Shown: positions 23,720 to 35,113, counted from the first letter of the stretch. The stretch: 64,000 bases of DNA from Halicephalobus mephisto (GCA_009193035.1 SWDT01000003.1:744001-808000), one strand, 5' to 3'. The notes: generated by a model from the letters alone, not told the origin. Program-made: numbers and translations.

Positions 23720-26700
23720 TTAAAATTCTCCATTTTCAGATTTGTATTGAGATTTCACATCTGATTGTTCTTGATCCATAATCCCGTTTTCTTTTGGCAT
23801 TTGTCGAATTTGCGGACGAATAGGAACTCTAACAATCGATGGTCTACTAACCATAGGGGTTAAAACAGGCGGATTATCTGAGATTCTTTTTTGAATTCTA
23901 ATTCCATTCGTTATCAATGGTGCATATTGCGATGATTGAACTTGCGAAATCGATCTTCCATCCTGTAAAAACATTTTAAAAAATTATTTCATATATAAAA
24001 AATTTACCGGAGTTCGAAGAACATATACAACTCTTTTCCCATTGTTAGCATACATATTCGATGGTCTATTAACATGAACAATTCTAGGTTGATAACTTTG
24101 ATAACCATAAGAACCAAATTGAGGTAATACAACTCTCGGTCTTTGAATTTCAGCATAAGAATAACCATATTCAATTTGTCTTTCTGGCGGTTTTCTAACA
24201 ACTACCGTTTTTACAGCCGGTTGTTCATCATAATAATCCGGACTTGGCCGTTTTCTCATCGGCAAAATAGCAGGTTTCGATTGATTTCCAACTTTATTAA
24301 CCATATTCTGTTTCTGTTGAGATACCACAATCGACTTCAAAGGAGCCAATTTTTCATTGTAATTTTTCCAATAATGAACAATTTCAAACAATTTCAATTC
24401 TACTCCATCAATCCATCTTTCAACCGTTTTCCTTTGAGTATCCGTTCTTAATTGAAAACTTGCATTATTCTTTTTCGATCTTCTTCTATCACTTTTCCTT
24501 GTTGGTTTTATACTTTTCGGAGTATTTTCACTAACAACACTTGTTTCTTTTTTAATAACAACATCACCTGCAATTTCAGGTGGCAATCCATCATCATCCT
24601 CTGCAAACAACTCCACTTTTAACTTGTATCTTTCATAGTAACCATCCGGCGGAAATTCCTTATGTGATATAACCGTTCTTAACTCATTGTAATCCGGATG
24701 CGTAGTCAAAAATCGATAATCATTATCATCATACCAATTCTGTTCCAAATCATACCATCTAATACCACAATAAAAAATTCTCAATTGTAATGCTAATGCA
24801 TGAATTGTTGTAGCATTTACAGTATTAAATCTCCAACAATTATCAAATAACGGTCTTGCACATGGATAATTCCACACAAGCGTATTAGTTTTAGCATTCG
24901 CATTAAATCCAGGAATCACAACTTGAGTCAGTCCACCTGTTCTTGCCATTTTCCTTGCACTACTAAAAACAAATAATTAAAAATAATTCACAAATTACAA
25001 AAACTCAAAAATAATTTTTAAAAAATATCAAAATTCACAAAGTTTTTTTTTAAATTTAAAACCATACCTTTTAGGAAGTACCAAAATACTCGGTTTTCCA
25101 CTTTTTTTATGTAAATAATTAAATGGTTTCGGAAACGGAAACGACTTTCCCAAGCCTTCTGTGTTTTCAAAATCCTTATTTTCCTGTTCATATAAAAACA
25201 TTCTTCTTCTGACCGGATCAAACGCCTTCACAACACCACTTGTATCATCCGAATTTTCAACTATTGGTTGTTTCATTCTCAAAGGACAGAAAATAGAATA
25301 ACATTTCGTCATTTTTCCACATATGTTACTTGTAGTTTTCCCACATGAAGGCGAAAAACATTTCATTCTTGATTTTTTGAATGTATTCAATTCTTCTATT
25401 TGTGATTCTCTCCAACATGTCAATTTTTTAATTATTTTATCCAATTTATATGCCTTCTTAGCTGCTACAGTAATCAATTCATTTCCACAACTACTGTACG
25501 ATATTCCAAGTGGCGGTTTTTCAGGCACAATGTAATCCAATTTATGAAATATTGAAACCCATTCCCATCCACCATAATCACCATAACCAACAACTCTATA
25601 TGCTTCACCTTTCATTCTTGACAATACTTTTGGAATTGATTTAACTTTCGTAGCTTTAACTTGTACAATATTCTCATCACTTGAATCCGCAGCTATCAAA
25701 TCTCTTTCATCTTGTGCTCGTTGTTTTTCAAATGCTATTTTTGCATCTTTTTCTGTCGATGAATACCTATACAATCTCGTATGTCCTAAAGAACTCCACC
25801 AAGCGTTCGTAAATGTTGGTTTTCTCAATGCCGCTTCTATTTGCAACAAAATTTTGGCTATTTCAGTTGCTTCCATATGTCTCCCTGTCAATGTCAAATG
25901 TTCCAAAATCTGCAATTTTCTAGTTCTCCAATCACGATGAAACAATTCATCTGGAATTTTTTCAACAACATGTCTTAGCGAAATTTTCAAAAATTTCAAA
26001 ACAAGTTGTTCAACATCAAGAATAGATCTTCCTTTTGATACTTTCCATTGAAACGGTTCATCTATCGAAAATCTAGTGCTCATGTACTTTTTTCTTTCAC
26101 GTTCTTTACCTCTTTGAATAGGAGACTTAGCATATTCATTCTTTTCGTACAAATTTTCATAACTTTTGTACACTTGATCATTCAATCCCAATCGAAAACA
26201 ATCTCTTACATCTTCTCTAAACATATCATTCATCGGGATAAACGAAACAGCCTCATCGAGGCCAAGATTAATCACGAATCTCTCCCGATACATCAGCAAT
26301 TCCTCCATGCCTCTTCCTCCCGTCCAATCACGACCAATTAATTCATTTCCTTCGAATCCCAGTAATTTCAGAAATTTCGATTTCAACCTAAGAGGTATTT
26401 CTTCCACAGGAACGTCCGTTTTTTCATCAAATGCCGGATATGTAGTTTTAGAACTAACAACAGTCCAAGTAATATAAGACATTCTATAATAATTTTCCAA
26501 ATCGAGGTAGCATTCCTTGTTGAGATTACCATCCGGAGATTCATTTAATCTTTTCCTTGAAAGTTCTTGCGTAGCTCTACATTGCCGTTCAATAGTGTCT
26601 AATAACTTGTAAATTTTCTTACAAAGTTTAACTTCATAACGATAAGGATCAAGATGAGAAACGAGATCATATATTGCAGGCAAAGTAGAATAGAATTGAA

Positions 26701-28001
26701 CACTATTGTTCTTAATATCCTCACTAAAAACCCAATTTCCTAGAGAAAAATAAATACAAAACTTACACAACAATCCTTCTAACCAAAAACCAGTAAATCC
26801 GTCCTTCTCTATCGTATCCAATCGGTGTTCTTCTCAATGCAGGTTTCCTAATATTCTCATTAAATGGAAGACAATTCGCGGTATCAGAAGCATAATGAAC
26901 TTCACAGATAGAACAAAGCCAATTGGATCCTTTAACTGCTTCTGAATTACAATGCCGATGGTAAACAGCATCACATCCTGAACACGGAATAAGTTCATTT
27001 CCCATTTTTCCACATTCTCTACAATGTTCATTATGCTAAAAACGAAATTCAATGACAATTTTAATTTCAAAAAACCTACAGGAAGTTTCCCATCGGATCT
27101 GATAACTTTGCTAAAAGCTGTTGTTTCAAAAAACTGAGAACAAAGCCATAACAACACTTTGATCTTATCCTCAACAGGAACAAATGGATAATTTTTAGAA
27201 ACAATTGCCAAAATACCCGATGGGAACCGAGAATCACTCTCGATATACTGACGAAGAACTTCCCCATACGTAGTAGCATCCATCAGGTTGAATATCAACT
27301 GAAACGAAACACTTGTTTCTGTGACAGCATAGGAGATTTGTGCTTCATCGTCGTCTCGAATAATGCACCTCAATAAAGCTATATGGATGTCAGCAACCAG
27401 TTGAGTCTGTTCTGGAGACCTCATTGCAGCAACGAAATCTTCGAAAATAAACGGTGAAACTTGGATAATCCTGTGGTAATTCACAACAATTTCGTAAATC
27501 TGAAACGTTTGTTTCTGAAAAATCACTGAGAGTAACTAACTTGTATCAAATCCATCAACGTCCCAGAGGGAAAAAACAAGTCCCTACTTCCGTTGGGCAA
27601 TATTAGTGGTTCATAAGGTTCATTTTCAGCCCAAGGACAAGAAATGGTGTCTTCATCGTCCAAGAGGAACTGCTCAGCAACTTCTGTTTCGTCTCCGTTG
27701 TCCGACTGATCTTCATCGACGTATTCTTCGTCGTAGAATACTTCGTCTTCAGACGGGGAAAACAAGTCTGATGCGTAATCCAGTTCTTCATCACTTCCCT
27801 CCCAGGACTTCTTCGTGCTGAAATTTGCATTTTCGATAAACAAATCTAAAAACATCCTCACTTGTTTCTTTTCCTGGTCGACCCATTGGTCTTCTTCTCC
27901 AAAGAAGCGGGGACCACAGTCTGACGCTTTCCTCTATTCCTCGTAACCATCCTCTCCGGCGGAGGAAGGACATACTGACGGCCTTTCTGTCCTCGAGCCA
28001 T
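23720..28001 (-). CDS. nurf-1: NURF301/BPTF homologue, N-terminal unit (DDT domain and PHD finger)
   Basis: Minus-strand exons 28001..27862, 27817..27541, 27499..27080, 27035..26767, 26723..25068, 24962..24008 and 23962..23720 join in phase to 1,319 aa. A basic N-terminus (RNRGKR) and an acidic stretch (DEEYVDEDQSDNGDETE) lead into a DDT domain at about residues 140-205 (SPFIFEDFVAAM, then IHIALLRCII). A PHD finger follows at about 280-330 (HCRECGKMGNELIPCSGCD, then WLCSICE), then GYDREGRIYWFLVRRIVVE, a strong BPTF family mark. The long exon matches the WHIM-like region of BPTF (PFQWKVSKGRS; DELFHRDWRTRKLQ). Known role: scaffold of NURF that binds the ISWI ATPase and sequence-specific factors. 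The last exon ends in TAA, and every GT in it is in phase 0, so it cannot join the phase-1 exon at 23,353. The intron between exons 4 and 5 is only 43 bp (GT|GTAAGT...TTTTTAG). Confidence 0.9.
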
Positions 28002-29037
28002 GAGAAAACCTAAAACCCATATATGAAAGTGATGCAAAACCCCGAGTTCACGGTGATCCACACGAGCATGGCAGTAAAAACAGCGATAGAGTAGTTTCAT
28101 ATATGAAAACCATAAATCCGCAATACCTAACACGAATACTACTAAAAACACAACAATACAGTAGTTTCATATATGGAAGTAATCTAAAATTACGAATTCA
28201 TCGTAATCCACACGAGTGCTAATCACGGAAACGTAATTTCATATATGAAAATGACTGGGAATTATAAATCCGCAACACCTAACACAAACGTCCCTAAAAA
28301 CGAATAATTACAGTAGCTTCATATATGAAACTGATTCGAAATCACGAACTCGCGGTGCTCGACACGAATACTAACCACGAAGCATATAAATACGGTACTT
28401 CAATCCTACACTTAGGTTTCACCAAAATCCACTTTTGACAAGGTTTGTAATTTATTTTATTTAATTTTAACAAAAATTTAGTAATTTTCACTGGATTATA
28501 CGTCATTTTAACGATTTGAATGATTAGGAAATCTACACATGAATCTACGCTTGCGACCGGGGTAAACCAACGAAATAGCAGACAAGGCAGTCTGTCTGCT
28601 GTTTTCCTCTCGCATTGGCCGAATGTGCGTATGCCCTCCACACAATGGAATTTCGCACTGTTATGTTTTTTCAGCGCTAATCGATATTTACCAATTGCAC
28701 AGTAATTTCCTTGCGGTAAAAGAGTAATATGCCAAAGAAATTTGTGGAAAACTTCTACACAAAAAAGATAAGGATTTGAATGGTATGGAAACCAGAGATT
28801 TCGGCCTGAGGGTTATGTGCGCTGATTCGAGGTTTTCGTGGCGAGAACCCTCAGTCAGGAAAAAGGCGCGCCAAAGTCAGTTCGAAGTTGCTTAACTTGT
28901 TTTGTATCCTTTTTTATCCCTTTTCTTCCTCGTTGCTGTCGGATTTGGAGTGGAATAGTTTGTACCAGGTTTGTTCATCATTGTAATTGTAGTTTTCAGT
29001 GGTTTTGATATATGGAACGTTTTAGACTGTCGCAAAA
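28002..29037. promoter_or_regulatory. Divergent promoter region between nurf-1 and the 149-aa coiled-coil gene
   Basis: 28,002-28,420 holds four near-palindromes TTTCATATATGAAA. 28,540-28,960 is GC-richer, non-repetitive and free of open frames that look real, so it is probably the shared promoter. A TTTTAG acceptor 10 bp before the nurf-1 ATG (minus strand) and another 12 bp before the ATG at 29,038 suggest that both transcripts are trans-spliced. Confidence 0.55.
28090..28335. repeat. Four TTTCATATATGAAA palindromes upstream of nurf-1
   Basis: Palindromic cores at about 28,096, 28,163, 28,230 and 28,317 (one or two have a single mismatch), 65-85 bp apart. Shared neighbours such as CACGAATACTA and AAAACACAACAATACAGTAG between them show a tandem origin. 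Confidence 0.7.
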
Positions 29038-29647
29038 ATGCCAAATTACTTCGAAGCAGAAATGGGTGTTTTGCAATTCTTCAACGAGTACTTTAAAATG
29101 GTCAAGCAGGACGCTGAACGAGTGGGTTATTTCGTAATAACTGTAGAAACGATGATTCTGCTTTCAGTTGACGTTCAAATCAAGTTGTGAAAAGTACGAA
29201 AAAGAACTGGAAATCATCCAGAATCCTTTCAGAATAGAAGCAGCCATCGAGAAACTGAGGAGTGAGTGATTTCTGCTTTGTTTGATGAGTTTTTCTTGTA
29301 GACATCAACGGGAGGCTCAACTCCGACAAATGTGCTCTCCAAGAAAGGAAAAGACTGGAAGAACTGAAGCGGATCCAGGCCAAGGAGGAACGTGAGAGAA
29401 ACGAGCGCCTCAAGGCCGATCTCGCGGCCCAAGCAGAGGACTTGCTGCTTTCGGAAGCGGAATCCGTGCAATCAATCCTCACGGAACAGATCCAGAAGTT
29501 GTCCCGCTGCGAAAAGGAATTTGTCGACGAGTAAGTTTCGATCTTTGATGTTTATTCCGATTCGCTTTTTGCCCACATGTCATTGTCTAACAATTCCCTT
29601 TTAGACAAGAGCGGAAGATGAAAGTGATCTCTCAACTACTCCAGTGA
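29038..29647 (+). CDS. Small coiled-coil protein, family not recognised
   Basis: Exons 29038..29121, 29168..29261, 29302..29530 and 29605..29647 join in phase to 149 aa through three short introns (46, 40 and 74 bp; acceptors TTTCAG, CTTGTAG, TTTTAG). The first about 28 residues (MPNYFEAEMGVLQFFNEYF) are non-coil. The rest is a highly charged helix, for example RKRLEELKRIQAKEERERNE, ending near QERKMKVISQLLQ. No cysteine-rich or catalytic motif is visible. Size and layout recall small coiled-coil subunits of kinetochore or intraflagellar-transport complexes, but the match is too weak to name. The start follows TTTTAG by 12 bp, consistent with trans-splicing. Codon use is GC-richer than neighbouring genes. 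Confidence 0.85.
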
Positions 29648-31584
29648 TGAAGTCTTAAAGTTATTTTTCATTTGAACTACCGAGTCCTAACTGTAATTTC
29701 CGACTATTTTGGGCTTGAATACAATTACTGGTTTATCCCATATTACTTATTCTTATCATTTGTTTTGAAAAAGTGGAAAGTTGTCTACCCCGTCGCGCTT
29801 TTTACGGAGACGAGTCAGCTGGAACCGTCACGAGGTCTTTGTTCGTTGCGCAACCGTCTGCCCTTGTTTCATTCTGCGTCCTCAGAAGGCTGAACAACGG
29901 TTGCTCCCCAGCGATTTTTCCCCCTATTTGTGAAATTTAAACATTTTTATTAATTTTCCTAGTGCTTGAATTAGTCTAAAATGTTGGTCAAGACCGAAAA
30001 GACTGATTTTAAATCCAAAAACTGAATAATGATAGTTACTCCCCGGCGATTTTTCTCTTTATTCGTAAAGTCTGAACATTTTAAAATATTTTTATACGGT
30101 CTTACTGTTACTGAGCAGTTCCTCGAAGGTGATTCCAACACATACAGTAATGGAAAGATTTTTATAATTTCTTTGTACTTTGAAATTTAACTTTGCTGAT
30201 TACAGTAGGACCTTCATGTGGAGTGTTCTTGGGCTCATCTTATTCAAGACCTCCCATCCTTTCGTCTCTAGCCTTGAGGTATTCTTAATTTGTGGTGACT
30301 GTCATCGAAAATCACCGACTTAGATCTGATATTTGTCTGATGATGTATCAAAAAGAGTTTGACTCTGAAGCCCGATCATTTGCTGTTTGTTTAGACCATT
30401 TTTGGTAGCAGTTCATGTTCGGGAGTCTGGCTTCGATCGGGTCCCTAGTTGTCAATCACGTTACTTATGATTTTCAGTAGCTAAGTTGATTTAATCTCTC
30501 AGGTAAAAAACGAATGTTGTTTGCTATATTTCGTAAAATTTAAACATTTTTTTCGTTTTTGTATTTTTTTGGTGATTAAATTAATTTGATGTTTCTGTTG
30601 GGACAGAAACTAAAGTAGAAAGAGAGGACCCGAAGCGATAGCCTGATTATCAGGGAACGTGGGATACTGTAGGGGATAAGTGAGATTCTCGGTCGTATTG
30701 CGTAGGAGGAAATACAAATCGTGTCTTTGCTGTTTTAGTGAGAATTATAATATTTCTTTTTTCAATCTTGAATATCTTAATTAAGTAAAAAAATTATTAA
30801 AAAATCGAAAAAAAAACATATTTCGGGAAGGTCTAAAATTTTCTTCGTTTTATATTTTTTTGAAAATTAAAAGCTTTAAAATTTTCTTCGTTATATATTT
30901 TTTTGGCAATTAAATGGACTTAATTCTTTGTTGAGTAAAAAAGTAATTTTAGGAAATCAGAGGGGAACAACGTCGTCGGGGAACAGCGGTGGTGGGACAG
31001 TTACCCCCAGCGGCGTTTGCTCCCTTCTGCAGGATTTATTTATTTCGTTTTTATATCTATTTCTTTTAATAATTAATGTTTTAGTTAAGGAGAATTAATT
31101 TAGGATTTCAAAATCAGTGAAAATTAGAAAGGAGAAGAATAGGGAACAAACGTCGTCGGGGAACAGCGGTCGTGCAGTTGTTTGGAGTGGCGATCGCTCT
31201 CAACGGACCGTTTTTGACTGTCGACCAGTCTGGTCCTTGGAAGGATTTCCCCAGGAAACAGCACCTCTGGACCAGTTTTTATCCTTTAGCTTAAGTAGAC
31301 ATAATTGATTTTTTGCAGTATTCTAGTTTTATTTCCGAACATTGTAAAATTTTCCTTTTTTCGCGGACTACGCTGGCCAATGGCTACTTTTTGCCGTGTT
31401 TGCAGAGAACCAAGCCAGCTGTTTCGAGTCCCTTTTTTAAATTTTGTCATGTGTTCATCAAGCCGTAAATTTTTAGCTTGAAATTTAAGCATCAATCACT
31501 GATTTTTTTTCTTATCGTTGAATTTTTCGTGTTTTTTTTATTTTTTCATTGTTTGACCTTGAGGTGATTGATCCAAAAACAAAA
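29648..31584. other. Intergenic spacer, no gene seen
   Basis: Mixed composition. Contains the 195-bp segment shared with 60.4 kb (listed separately). A box GTTGCTCCCCAGCGATTTTT at about 29,903 is echoed at 30,043. A second box GTCGTCGGGGAACAGCGG occurs at about 30,970 and 31,152. No frame with start, splice sites and stop could be built. Confidence 0.55.
30109..30303 (+). repeat. 195-bp element, inverted relative to 60,388-60,583
   Basis: From CTGAGCAG through TTCTTAATTTGTG this segment matches the reverse complement of 60,388-60,583 at roughly 95 percent by eye, with only scattered substitutions. Both copies include CATACAGTAATGGAAA and GATTACAGTAGGACCTTC. There are no clear terminal inverted repeats and no open frame. 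Confidence 0.85.
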
Positions 31585-32614
31585 ATGGATGACATTGTTT
31601 TCTTCGTTGGTGTTCCTGTTGTTTTTGCCGTCATCAGCTACTATGTCTACCAGTACCTCAACTCCGGACTGATCGCTCCTGTAGAGGTTTGTCTTTTTTA
31701 AATTTATCACTATTTTCCAAAAATTTCATAGTATTTTTAAAAATTTAGTGATATTTTTTAAATTAAGCAATATTTTTCAAAAATTTAATGATATTTTTTA
31801 AATTAATCAATATTTTTCAAAAGTTTAATGATATTTTTTAAATTAATCAATATTTTTAAAAAATTTAATGATATTTTTTAAATTAATATTTTTCAAAATT
31901 CATTAATATTTTTTAACATTATTGATTTTTTTAAATTTACTACTTTTAAAAGTTATTTTTTAAAATTTAGCAATGAAATTTCAGGTGACAGAAGTGGAGT
32001 CTATTCCGATTTTTGAAAAAACAACAACATTGTTCTACAAACATCACATTGGTTCTTATTCCGATCACACTTCTGCTTTGAAAGAATTGATTTCTCTTCT
32101 TCCTCAAGGTTCAGCCACGATTCAGATCCTCTACGACGATGAATCCCAGATCCAATCTCGTCGTCTTCAATCCGCAATTGGTTGTATTTTCGGAGAAGAA
32201 AATGAAGATTACTATACTCAAAATTTTTCTGTTCAATTAAAACGATTTGGATATGAAAGACTCGTTCTTCGACCCTCAGGCAAAGCTCTCTATGCTGTTC
32301 TACCTCACAATCAGAGCTTTTTCTCAAGATTCAACGTCAATTACAGAATCAGACCACTTCTAAAATCAACTTTTGAATCTTTAGAAACCAAACCAGAAAC
32401 CATGATTTTCGTCCAAGTCATCGACACTTCCAAGAATCTAGTTCATGTTTTCAGTCCTCTCGAAAATACTGAAGAATTCATCAACGCTCAACATCTTTCC
32501 GTTGATGAACTCGATGGAAAACTAGCAAGACAAAAGTTCGACAGTGACGAAGAATCCAGCGAAAGCGAACCAGAAATTTCTGACGACGAAAAAGAAGAAA
32601 CCGAAGAGGAATAA
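31585..32614 (+). CDS. TEX264-like ER membrane protein (GyrI-like domain)
   Basis: Exons 31585..31686 and 31985..32614 join in phase 0 (GAG|GTTTGT, TTTCAG|GTG) to 243 aa. Residues 5-30 form one hydrophobic N-terminal anchor (FFVGVPVVFAVISYYVYQYL). Then comes a GyrI-like fold with landmarks shared with human TEX264: a Phe-Tyr-Lys-His-His-Ile-Gly-Ser-Tyr stretch, ILYDDESQI, then SAIGCIFGEE. The C-terminus is an acidic tail (DSDEESSESEPEISDDEKEE). Human TEX264 is an ER-phagy receptor and p97 adaptor at the ER and nuclear envelope. In its tail a LIR motif binds LC3. No aromatic-x-x-aliphatic LIR is visible in the worm tail, so the autophagy role is uncertain here. The gene converges with dap-3, with stops 85 bp apart. 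Confidence 0.85.
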
Positions 32615-32699
32615 ACTCCAAACTTCAATGCCTTTCAAATTTAGAGAAAGCCATAGTATCAACAATTTCTAAATTGTACATAAAAACCTAACAATTAGC

Positions 32700-33942
32700 C
32701 TAATTAAAAGCACAAAGTCGTTCAAAATAATAAGGATTGAACGCCGAAAGGTAGTACAATTGTTTCAATCCAGCATCCGATTTAGCTTCTTCATTAGTGA
32801 TCCAATTCTTTTCTTTATAGTAGCCATGAATTGCGACAGCTTCTTTTTCAGTGTATAATTTTGTTTCAATCGGGATAAACGGATCAATATCTTCAAAACC
32901 TTCTTCTCCAAAAAGTTCAAGTGGCGTGTCTATTGGAACAGAAAGGGGATCTCTAGCATCAGAAATTTCCCTCTTATCAGCAATCATCAAAACAATACCA
33001 TTAGACCAATCATCTTTGAGAAATTTCTTCATGTGACAAATAAGAGACAATTCATGTGGTTTGGCCTAAAACCACTATTCATAATTTCCTATTATTAAAA
33101 CACTTACCCAAGATTTATCAGCTTTTCGAATTAATGTTTTTCCATACATAGAATTAGCACCATCAAATGCAACTAACAATTTAATATCACCATTAGTAGC
33201 ATGTCTTCTCAGTTCTTTAAAAAGAGCTCCAACACAATCAGAAGCAAAAAGAGGCGAAGCAATTCCCATTTCAATCAATTCAGTTATTGGCTTATCTTGA
33301 ACCGTTTTCTCCGTTTTAGTAAATTCATACGTCTTTTCTGTCTTCAATTCCATTAATTTCTCCCATATATGTTGATTTTGTTGTTTAAAATGTTGAAGCA
33401 AATTAACAGCATAAATCGGGAGATCAATTCTTCCTGGCTTATAGGTTGACATTTGAACTTCATTTACCTTTCTATTCCATTCCATCACTAAAATTCTAAA
33501 TTTTAAAACTTAAAAAAACAAAAAACTCACAATCTCTAACATTAACAATAGCCCAATTCCGAGTGTAGGCATAATGAACAGCTTGAGCAATAGTTGTAGT
33601 TTTACCTGTTCCAAATTTTCCCCACAAAACAACTCTAATAGCTGGAAACGACGTTCTCGCGGCTTGAAAACAATGAACAACTTCAAGAAATTCTTCTCTA
33701 CAAAGCAATGCACATTCCTCAAAAGTATCCATTTGCTTTTTTAACTTTGTAGGAAGAATAACGTCGAAATTTAATGCTTTCGTCGCTTCCAATGGAATAC
33801 GATAAAGCTTCCCAACATCATCTCGAGTAAATTGAGAAGGGTCATCTGACGCTGTTTTCAAATAACTTCTGGGAAAACTCGTTGCTCTAACAGCATTAAA
33901 TCTAGCAAACAATCGAGATGCATGTCTTGGAACTGTTGCCAT
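32700..33942 (-). CDS. dap-3: Mitochondrial small ribosomal subunit protein mS29 / DAP3 GTPase
   Basis: Minus-strand exons 33942..33531, 33487..33108 and 33065..32700 join in phase to 385 aa, close to the usual DAP3 length (about 390). The N-terminus is Arg/Ser-rich without acid, a typical mitochondrial presequence (RHASRLFARFNAVRATSF). A Walker A P-loop GKFGTGKTTT lies at about residues 112-121. LLVAFDGANSMYG (about 240) resembles the Walker B/sensor region, and the family-specific FNPYYFERLCAFN-type end closes the protein. Known role: GTP-binding head protein of the mitoribosomal small subunit, linked to apoptosis in animals. The ATG is fused to a TTTTCAG acceptor. Together with the 128-bp gap to dohh-1 upstream on the same strand, this suggests a downstream operon gene trans-spliced to SL2. 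Confidence 0.93.
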
Positions 33943-34070
33943 CTGAAAATTAAACAAAATTGACTCAGTAATTTAAAAAAGAAATATTTCAGCGTCTATA
34001 CGCATTTCTATCAGAAAGTAGAAATTAAATTTTTAATAACTTTCAAAATCAACGGAAATTATTAGAATTA
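33943..34070 (-). promoter_or_regulatory. dohh-1 / dap-3 intercistronic region
   Basis: 128 bp between the dohh-1 stop and the dap-3 ATG on the same strand, the usual spacing in worm SL2 operons. It is T-rich and ends TAATTTTCAG|ATG. No clear AATAAA is present; the nearest weak match is TATTAAAAA. Confidence 0.6.
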
Positions 34071-35113
34071 CTACGCTTGGGCATATTCAAAAGCTCCACT
34101 CTTTTCGTATTCGGACATATCGAGGGCGACTTCGCAGCTCTCACGAACGACTTGATCAATGTCCTTGGAATATTGCTTGACGAGTTCCTCGGCTTCGGGA
34201 GTGGCGATTGAACCGAGGGCTTCGGCACATTCGTGACGGACCATACAGTTTTCGGCGTCGTTCTTCAATCCGATAGCGAGATCCTTCACGGAAAGAGGGC
34301 TTTGGATTTGACCGAGGACGTAAGCGACTTCATGACGGAAAAGAGCGGAGTCCGGACAATGAAGACCCTGACCCAAGGCCAGGATAGATTCATCAGTGTT
34401 GATGTTTCTGAGAGTGAACATTGCCTTGTATCTTTCGAATAACGGCTGTGCAGGGTCGATCAGAATGGATTTCAGCTGTTCAACGTTGGAAATTGCCGAA
34501 GATGGAGTTGGGTCTTTAAATAACAAAAATTAATCTTTCTAGTTACCGTCCATACTTACCAACTGAGTCATAGGGAGAATTAGTGTCCTTGCCCTCACGA
34601 TGAACCCATTCAATGCGCTGGTAGGCCAGTTGACAAGTTTCTGCAACTTCAGGAAATTCGTCCGTCGAAAATTTCTTCAAAACATCCAGGACAGACTTGT
34701 CACCGATAGCCCCCAAGGCTTCTCCAGCTTCATGACGGACCATGGGTTCTGGAATTGTCGAAATTATGCGAATTTGATATATGAAAAATAAAAATAAACC
34801 TTGTTTTTTGTCTTCCAGAACCTCAATCAACTTCGGAATGGCAGTGGGATTCTGCATTTGCCCAAGACAGTATGCCAACTCATGTTTCAACAAAGCAGAA
34901 GGATCGACGAAAGCTTCACCGATCCACCGGACGGACCTGTCGTCCTTCAGATTCCTCAAAACGAACAACGCTCGGAACCTCGCAGCAAGAGGCAAACTAA
35001 AATTAAATTTTTCAAAAAATAAAATCCCCCAAAACTTACCTAGAGTCATTTAAAGTCTTACCTACTTCGTCGACCTTCTCCGGAGTGAATTCTGAATCCG
35101 ATTGGTTGCACAT
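34071..35113 (-). CDS. dohh-1: Deoxyhypusine hydroxylase
   Basis: Minus-strand exons 35113..35040, 34996..34800, 34748..34560 and 34513..34071 join in phase to 300 aa, the family length. The protein is two sets of HEAT-like repeats with four His-Glu motifs that hold the di-iron centre: [32 protein letters not shown] and [10 protein letters not shown]. All eight ligands are present. [14 protein letters not shown] and [14 protein letters not shown] mark the matching repeats of the two halves. Reaction: hydroxylation of deoxyhypusine to hypusine on eIF5A, cytosolic. The ATG lies in a 287-bp divergent promoter shared with the large coiled-coil gene. The exon 1 donor was set at AG|GTAAGT (35,039), because an earlier GTAAGA breaks the frame. 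Confidence 0.97.

Noticed and set aside
28342..28641. 99-codon minus-strand frame upstream of nurf-1
   Set aside because: It spans promoter repeats and AT-rich text and has no splice sites or family features.
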